11,439 nt of DNA from Spirosoma fluviale (GTDB taxonomy: Bacteria; Bacteroidota; Bacteroidia; Cytophagales; Spirosomataceae), in assembly GCA_945906915.1 (NCBI GenBank), contig CAMDSI010000053.1:1-11439 (forward strand), given 5' to 3'. The stretch's first letter is position 1. Each line of letters starts with the position of its first letter. The notes under the pieces are model-generated. The model searched no databases, was not told the DNA's origin, and worked only from the letters and a program-made list of their open reading frames with translations. The position numbers and the translations under genes were made by a program. Positions 7,286 to 11,439 of the stretch are shown here, piece by piece.

Positions 7286-7855
7286 TTAACACGCAAAGGC
7301 TTTAGTAGTCATATGTTCTTTCATGACTCTAAGCGCTCCAAAAATCAAATTATAAACAGATTGGGTATTAATCTTCATTTGCTCAGATATTTGATCTGTA
7401 TCCATATTTTCAAAATATTTCAAGGTAATGGCTTCCCTTTGACGCTTACTTAACTTGCTCAAGCTTTGGTACATTGTCTTGTGAGACATATGCTCTTCCT
7501 CTACCTTAACTAATTGTCTTTCAGGAGATGGCATATCTTCCATGAATTGATAATGGTATTGATCGTGGTGGTTTTGATTTTTCAATTGCGATTCTAATTG
7601 GCGAACAATTTTACGCTTAATAGAAGCCATTAAATAAAACTTAACACTCGTAGTAGGTCCAAGGCTTGCATGATTTTTCCAAATCTCAACAAACAAATCG
7701 TGTAAGCTATCTTTAATCAAGTCCTTATCACTTGTAATCCCCATACAATAGGTATAAAGTGGTTGAACAAAATGTGAATATAAGATGGCAAACGCCTGTT
7801 GATCTCCCGATCTAAACTGATCCCACACTTCTACTTCATTAATGGACTTCTTCAT
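7286..7855 (-). CDS. ECF-type RNA polymerase sigma factor, Bacteroidota sus-locus type
   Basis: The 189-residue protein has sigma-70 region 2 at about residues 18-85 (GDQQAFAILYSHF, then the DSLHDLFVEIWKN core-binding helix) and region 4 at about 130-180 (LSKLSKRQREAITLKYFENM, then a helix-turn-helix around DQISEQMKINTQSVYNLIFGAL). It lacks regions 1.1 and 3, as expected for an ECF factor, and length is normal. It lies upstream of and in the same direction as susC, 229 bp away, so control of the SusCD unit is the natural inference. No FecR-type anti-sigma gene follows, which is unusual for an ECF-SusC module. Its own promoter would lie in the divergent region at 7856-8096, where two inverted repeats ATTGTAyAAT and LacI-like sites occur. 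The ATG at 7855 places region 2 normally; no Shine-Dalgarno sequence is seen. Confidence 0.9.
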   Translation of the reverse strand: MKKSINEVEVWDQFRSGDQQAFAILYSHFVQPLYTYCMGITSDKDLIKDSLHDLFVEIWKNHASLGPTTSVKFYLMASIKRKIVRQLESQLKNQNHHDQYHYQFMEDMPSPERQLVKVEEEHMSHKTMYQSLSKLSKRQREAITLKYFENMDTDQISEQMKINTQSVYNLIFGALRVMKEHMTTKAFAC

Positions 7856-7869
7856 AAAAATGATCTAAA

Positions 7870-7940
7870 ATTGTACAATAGCATTATCTTTTATAAATAC
7901 AGACATACTACTCGGGGAATATAGAAGAATATTGTATAAT
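7870..7940. repeat. Two ATTGTAyAAT inverted repeats upstream of the sigma gene
   Basis: ATTGTACAAT at 7870-7879 is a perfect 10-bp palindrome. ATTGTATAAT at 7931-7940 differs at one base and sits inside the longer near-palindrome at 7929-7942. Their centres are 61 bp apart, both lie in the sigma gene's upstream region, and the nearer one is about 15 bp from its ATG. This may be a paired operator, but the DNA here is very A+T-rich and chance is a real alternative. Confidence 0.3.
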
Positions 7941-7964
7941 ATATCAAAGAAAATATTTAATTTT

Positions 7965-7993
7965 TTTCCGTAAACGTTTACGGAAACGTTTAC
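7965..7993. promoter_or_regulatory. Tandem LacI/GalR-like operators in the divergent spacer
   Basis: Positions 7965-7986 form a 22-bp perfect palindrome centred on CG, with core GTAAACGTTTAC (7970-7981). A second, one-mismatch copy GGAAACGTTTAC follows at 7982-7993, giving centres 12 bp apart, slightly more than one helical turn. A central CpG within an AAACGTTT core is the form bound by LacI/GalR-family repressors. The site lies about 110 bp before the sigma start and 104 bp before the permease start, so it could control either or both. No LacI-family gene is in the window; the regulator would act from elsewhere. Confidence 0.6.
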
Positions 7994-8096
7994 ATTTTAA
8001 AAAAGTTTAAAAGACAACGAGTAAATCAGAAATTTTAATCGTTTCTTTGAACAAATGCTTAAAATCAGGAATTGCATTTAATCAATATATACCTCT

Positions 8097-9494
8097 ATGA
8101 ATAAAAAATTAAACACACTAGATGCGTCAATGTTAGTGATGGGATCTATGATCGGGTCAGGTATCTTTTTAGTCAGCTCTGAAGTCGCTAGATCCGTGGG
8201 CTCCCCTATTTATTGGATTGGAACTTGGCTTTTAACAGCCTTTTTAACCATTACAGGCGCTTTCGCTTACGGAAAACTAAGTTCAGTTTTTCCGAAAACG
8301 GGTGGACAATATATTTATTTAAAAGAATCGTATAATTCCTTAATTGGATTTCTATTCGGTTGGACGACCTTTTTAGTTATTCAAACAGGTACAATAGCCG
8401 CAGTAGCAGTTGCATTTGCTCGTTATGCAGGATTTATTTTTCCTGGGATTTTAAATGATACTCCTTTAGTAGGTGATTTTATCACGACACAACAAATTCT
8501 AGCTGCCTCCCTTATTGCTTTATTGACCTATGTGAATAGTAGAGGGGTGCAATTTGCTTCTTTGGTACAAAATATTTTTACTATTACGAAGATCGGAGCC
8601 ATCATCATATTAATCATTATTGGATTATATGTCGGAGTCCAAAATGAATGGATACACTTCGAAGGTTTCTTTGCCAAACCATTTACGGTGGATGCAGCTA
8701 CCAATACCACACATGCGATTGGAGGGTGGGAATTGATCTCTTTGTTTGGTGTTGCGATGATAGGGCCCTTATTTTCCTCGTCTGCTTGGAATAATGTCAC
8801 CTTTGCTAGCGCGGACTTTGAAGATCCTAAGAAAACAATAGCGAAGGGTTTAGTCTATGGATCCGCTTTAGTTTGCTTATTATACTTTTTAACAAATATG
8901 GCCTACTTAAGCATTCTACCTTTACAAGGGGAAGCTGAGGGAGTCAATTCGTATGCACGTGGAATTATGTTTGCCACTCAAGATCGTTTAGGTGCCGCCG
9001 CACTAGAAACGGTACTTGGTGGAATTGGAGCGCTAGTGATGGCCGTATTTATTATGATATCGACTTTTGGATGCAATAATGGTATAATTCTAGCTGGAGG
9101 ACGCTTATTTCAAGCGATGGCAAATGATCGACTTTTCTTTAAGAAAGCGGCAGACACGAATGATAAAGATGTTCCTGTTTATTCTTTGGGAATTCAAGGA
9201 ATTTGGGCCATTCTGTTATGCTTCTCCGGATCATATGGAGCGCTGTTAGACTTCACCGTATTTGCGATCTTGATTTTCTATTTCCTAACGGTAGCCTCCG
9301 TTTTCAAAAAAAGAATCATGCAAAATGAATTACCCTTATTTCAGAAACTCCTTTTTAGTGGATACTTGTTATTATTAGTAGGCATCGCTGGAAATCTATT
9401 ATGGGTTAAGACACTCTCCTCTTCCATCGGATTAGGTATTGTGCTTTTAGGTATTCCATTTTACTTCGTTATGAAGAAAACTCAAAGCAATTGA
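8097..9494 (+). CDS. APC-superfamily amino acid permease
   Basis: The 465-residue integral inner-membrane protein has about 12 hydrophobic segments spread over its whole length. The family signature GSMIGSGIF (residues 16-24) forms the unwound part of TM1 that binds the amino-acid backbone. FAYGKLSSVFPKTGGQYIYLKE after TM2 matches the conserved APC loop (the 'P.sGG.Y.Y' pattern), and TM6 falls around LISLFGVAMIGPLFSSSAWNNVTF. Overall layout resembles LAT/APA-type transporters of 450-480 residues that take up or exchange amino acids; the exact substrate is not deducible. It diverges from the sigma/susCD block across a 241-bp regulatory spacer and converges on the esterase gene, overlapping it by 13 bp. 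Its terminator lies inside that gene. The ATG has no Shine-Dalgarno sequence but is fixed by the start of TM1. Confidence 0.93.
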   Translation: MNKKLNTLDASMLVMGSMIGSGIFLVSSEVARSVGSPIYWIGTWLLTAFLTITGAFAYGKLSSVFPKTGGQYIYLKESYNSLIGFLFGWTTFLVIQTGTIAAVAVAFARYAGFIFPGILNDTPLVGDFITTQQILAASLIALLTYVNSRGVQFASLVQNIFTITKIGAIIILIIIGLYVGVQNEWIHFEGFFAKPFTVDAATNTTHAIGGWELISLFGVAMIGPLFSSSAWNNVTFASADFEDPKKTIAKGLVYGSALVCLLYFLTNMAYLSILPLQGEAEGVNSYARGIMFATQDRLGAAALETVLGGIGALVMAVFIMISTFGCNNGIILAGGRLFQAMANDRLFFKKAADTNDKDVPVYSLGIQGIWAILLCFSGSYGALLDFTVFAILIFYFLTVASVFKKRIMQNELPLFQKLLFSGYLLLLVGIAGNLLWVKTLSSSIGLGIVLLGIPFYFVMKKTQSN

Positions 9495-9502
9495 TTTGCT
9501 TT
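9470..9502 (-). terminator. Possible weak terminator of the esterase unit, inside the permease 3' end
   Basis: AAAGCAA (9484-9490) pairs with TTGCTTT (9496-9502) around a 5-nt loop. On the minus strand the stem is followed by GAGTTTTCTTC, a modest T-rich stretch. The hairpin overlaps the esterase stop codon (9484-9482) and the last codons of the convergent permease. The stem is A+T-rich and short, so termination would be inefficient at best. Confidence 0.35.
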
Positions 9503-10384
9503 CATCCAGGTAATTAGACGATCGAACCACAAGTCCCCACTTGTGGTTTTATTGTTTAGTCCAAAGCCGTGACCACCTTTTGCGTAAACGTGTAAGTCAA
9601 CCGGTACTTTATTGGCTGTTAAACGTTCTGCATACAATAAAGAATTTTTCAATGGAACTGCGTTGTCATCAGATGCATGTACGATAAATGCCTTAGGTGT
9701 TTGAGTGTTTACCTGCTCCTCGTTAGAAAATAGAACTAATTCTTCTTCAGTGGGATTTTTACCTAAGAGACTCTGTGAACTTCCGCCGTGGCCAAAAGGT
9801 CTAACCGAAATAACAGGATATAACAAAATAGAGAAGTCAGGTCTCAGATTAGCTCCAGCCTGAATTCCCGTATAATCTTTATTAAAATGAGTAGACGCCG
9901 TTGCGGCTAAATGACCTCCTGCAGAGAAGCCCATAATACCTACTTTGGCAGGATCAACATTCCATTTAACCGCATTCTTACGAACTAAGGCTATTGCTGA
10001 CTGTGCATCCTGAAGAGGCGCATATTTCTTTTCAATTTGTGCAGAATCAGCTGGCAATCGATAATACAATACTAAAGCAGATACGCCTATTTCATTAAAT
10101 TTAGCGGCAATATCATAACCCTCATGAGAGGACGCTAGAATGCGGTAACCGCCACCCGGACAAATCACAACGCAAGCACGCGCTTCCTTGGCATTAGGTG
10201 CAGGAAAGAATCGATACGTAGGAATCGTTACCTTAGAGATGCGCTCTATTCCATCGGCTCCTTTTACAGCAGTTTGCTTATTCGCTATTCCTTTATCATT
10301 CGGAATACCGGCTGAATACAAGGGAATAAAGTCTTGAGCCATAATGGGTGAGGCTAACAATAATAAAAGAATAATTTTTTTCAT
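9482..10384 (-). CDS. Secreted alpha/beta-hydrolase, acetyl-xylan-esterase-like
   Basis: The 300-residue protein has a Sec signal peptide (MKKIILLLLLASPIMAQ). The alpha/beta-hydrolase landmarks are in order: the oxyanion-hole segment CPGGGY (75-80), the nucleophile elbow GFSAGG with Ser154, the acid Asp240 in HASDDNAVP, and His272 in AKGGHGFGL. The complete triad supports an active enzyme. The family includes BD-FAE-type and xylan-side-chain esterases that remove acetyl or feruloyl groups from plant polysaccharides in the periplasm or outside; a role on such a substrate is inference. The start codon overlaps the stop of the upstream EamA gene in an ATGA arrangement, indicating translational coupling. 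The 3' end overlaps the convergent permease by 13 bp and houses that gene's terminator on the opposite strand. Confidence 0.92.
   Translation of the reverse strand: MKKIILLLLLASPIMAQDFIPLYSAGIPNDKGIANKQTAVKGADGIERISKVTIPTYRFFPAPNAKEARACVVICPGGGYRILASSHEGYDIAAKFNEIGVSALVLYYRLPADSAQIEKKYAPLQDAQSAIALVRKNAVKWNVDPAKVGIMGFSAGGHLAATASTHFNKDYTGIQAGANLRPDFSILLYPVISVRPFGHGGSSQSLLGKNPTEEELVLFSNEEQVNTQTPKAFIVHASDDNAVPLKNSLLYAERLTANKVPVDLHVYAKGGHGFGLNNKTTSGDLWFDRLITWMKANQLL
9525..9556 (+). terminator. Permease terminator embedded in the convergent esterase gene
   Basis: A perfect 10-bp stem, AACCACAAGT (9525-9534) with ACTTGTGGTT (9539-9548), encloses a CCCC tetraloop and continues into TTATTGTTT on the plus strand. 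It lies 31 bp beyond the permease stop codon, so it fits as the permease's Rho-independent terminator. On the opposite strand the same bases encode the esterase segment around KTTSGDLW (about residues 279-286). Confidence 0.75.
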
Positions 10385-11295
10385 GAGGATGAGGTCTTTT
10401 CAGTAGTAATTAACAAGACAGCTGACAAGATCAAACTACTTGCGAATAACAATATACTACTTAAAGACTCCCCTAGAATAATATTACCCAAAAACAACGC
10501 AATTATTGGATTCACATAGGTATAAGTGGAAACAAGTGTCGCATCTAATACCTTAGATAGATACCCAAATAATCCAAAACCAAGCATCGAACCAATTAAG
10601 GCCAAATAAGCAAAAACAGCCAAGGCTTTAAAGGGTAAATCCGCTAAAACAAACTTCTGCAAATCCCCCTGATAAATAGAAATAGATAGCAAGATAAGGC
10701 CTCCTGTAAGCATTTGGATAGCACAAATCTGCGTAAAGTGATAGGAATTAGCTTTCGTAAATTGAATATAAAATACACCTAAATTCCAAGCTACCACCGC
10801 TATTAGAAGAAAGCCCATCCCTCGGTAAAAGTCAATTTCTTTCCCTGGAATAGCTAGGTTTTTTTGAGAGGCCAAAAGTATAATTCCAACAAAGCCAATA
10901 AGCGTACCTATCAACTTTCGCTTGCTTGGTTTTCGACCAGAAATCCAGAAAAACAATACTAATAGCAAGGGGCCGAATGCCATGAAAACAGAGGATAAAC
11001 CTGATGGAATGGTTTGGCCAGCTAAAGCCATAAATCCGTTTCCCAAAGTAATAAGTAATACGCCTGCCATCAGATGAACTTTCCAATGCTGGAGAGTCAA
11101 TTTCTTCCAATGTCCGCCCAAAATAGCCCAAAGCAGAAAGAATCCACCAGCTACTAAATTACGAGAAAAGGATATGACCAGTGGTGGAACAAATTCTAAG
11201 AGGATTCGTACACTCAGAAAGGTACTACCCCAAATAAGATACAGGCCTCCAAGTGCTAAAATAGTTGCCAACGATATAGCGTTCTTTTTTAACAT
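10381..11295 (-). CDS. EamA/DMT-superfamily transporter
   Basis: From the ATG at 11295 this is a 304-residue inner-membrane protein of about 10 transmembrane helices, the usual EamA size. Both EamA repeats are visible: the first opens with GGLYLIWGSTF (16-26), and the second carries the YVNPIIALFLG segment (NP at 262-263) followed by LGE (Glu276). The family exports metabolites or amino acids; substrate unknown. The frame is open 40 codons further, to an ATG at 11415, but that stretch is hydrophilic, unlike any EamA N-terminus, and lies out of frame over the conserved end of trmD. The start at 11295 is therefore preferred. It lies one base after the trmD stop codon, and its own stop overlaps the next start as ATGA, so trmD, this gene and the esterase gene form a tight transcription unit. 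Confidence 0.93.
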   Translation of the reverse strand: MLKKNAISLATILALGGLYLIWGSTFLSVRILLEFVPPLVISFSRNLVAGGFFLLWAILGGHWKKLTLQHWKVHLMAGVLLITLGNGFMALAGQTIPSGLSSVFMAFGPLLLVLFFWISGRKPSKRKLIGTLIGFVGIILLASQKNLAIPGKEIDFYRGMGFLLIAVVAWNLGVFYIQFTKANSYHFTQICAIQMLTGGLILLSISIYQGDLQKFVLADLPFKALAVFAYLALIGSMLGFGLFGYLSKVLDATLVSTYTYVNPIIALFLGNIILGESLSSILLFASSLILSAVLLITTEKTSSS

Positions 11296-11296
11296 C

Positions 11297-11439
11297 TTAG
11301 TCCAATAAATCGGGTCTTCTAGCCTGCGTACGCATAACGGCTTGCTCATGCCGCCAGTCTTCAATCTTTTTTTCATGCCCAGATAATAAAACTTCTGGCA
11401 CATCCATCCCTTCAAAACTAGCAGGACGCGTATAAACTG
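11297..11439 (-). CDS. trmD: tRNA (guanine-37-N1)-methyltransferase TrmD, C-terminal 46 residues
   Basis: Only the 3' end is present; the 5' part lies beyond the window end. The visible residues begin VYTRPASFEGMDVPEVLLSG, then continue HEKKIEDWRHEQA and end RRPDLLD before TAA at 11299-11297. This is the very conserved TrmD C-terminus (YTRP...VPEVLLSG.H..I..WR..QA...T...RPDLL). TrmD is the SPOUT-fold SAM-dependent enzyme that makes m1G37 in tRNA and prevents +1 frameshifting; it is essential in most bacteria. The stop lies one base before the EamA transporter ATG, suggesting co-transcription with the two downstream genes. Confidence 0.95.
   Translation of the reverse strand, partial: VYTRPASFEGMDVPEVLLSGHEKKIEDWRHEQAVMRTQARRPDLLD

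Noticed and set aside
8528..8800. Minus-strand 90-codon open frame inside the permease gene
   Set aside because: It is antisense to conserved transmembrane segments of the permease, with no family resemblance or start-site support.
10832..11131. 99-codon open frame in another minus-strand frame inside the EamA gene
   Set aside because: The EamA frame is continuous and conserved through this stretch, and the alternative translation has no recognisable domain.
11296..11415. N-terminal extension of the EamA transporter to an ATG at 11415
   Set aside because: The extra 40 residues are hydrophilic and have no family counterpart, and the same bases in another frame encode the highly conserved TrmD C-terminus ending in RRPDLLD. 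The ATG at 11295 gives a normal EamA protein.

Overview
The window is chromosomal DNA of a Bacteroidota bacterium, most likely a Cytophagales relative. The evidence is a SusC/SusD outer-membrane pair, a SusD lipoprotein with a signal peptidase II site, A+T-rich spacers, TAnnTTTG-like promoter elements and start codons without a clear Shine-Dalgarno sequence. The genus call is an inference; no rRNA or other taxonomic marker is present.

Layout from left to right. On the minus strand: a beta-CASP metallo-beta-lactamase-fold RNA exonuclease cut by the window start (1-1169); a secreted DUF6807 protein (1238-2272); a SusD-type glycan-binding lipoprotein (2342-4015); a SusC-type TonB-dependent transporter (4027-7056); a 229-bp leader rich in secondary structure; and an ECF-type sigma factor (7286-7855). 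A 241-bp divergent regulatory region with LacI-like operators separates this block from a plus-strand APC-family amino acid permease (8097-9494). The permease converges on, and overlaps, a secreted alpha/beta-hydrolase (esterase) gene (9482-10384, minus). That gene is translationally coupled to an EamA/DMT transporter (10381-11295, minus), which starts one base after the stop codon of trmD (3' end at 11297-11439, minus).

Functionally, sigma factor, SusC, SusD and DUF6807 look like a minimal nutrient-uptake locus: outer-membrane capture and TonB-driven import of a glycan or glycoside, plus a periplasmic accessory protein. No glycoside hydrolase, polysaccharide lyase, FecR anti-sigma factor or hybrid two-component regulator lies inside the window. 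The esterase about 1.6 kb beyond the sigma gene could deacylate a plant-type glycan, but it belongs to the trmD-eamA transcription unit rather than to the sus unit.

The most interesting material is non-coding. It includes a potential H-type pseudoknot in the susC leader, a nested dyad over the probable susC start site, a 22-bp perfect palindrome with a second overlapping half-copy resembling LacI-family operators, and a pair of convergent genes whose terminators each lie within the other gene. I found no CRISPR array, tRNA, rRNA, insertion sequence or phage gene, and no strong candidate for a wholly new protein system.
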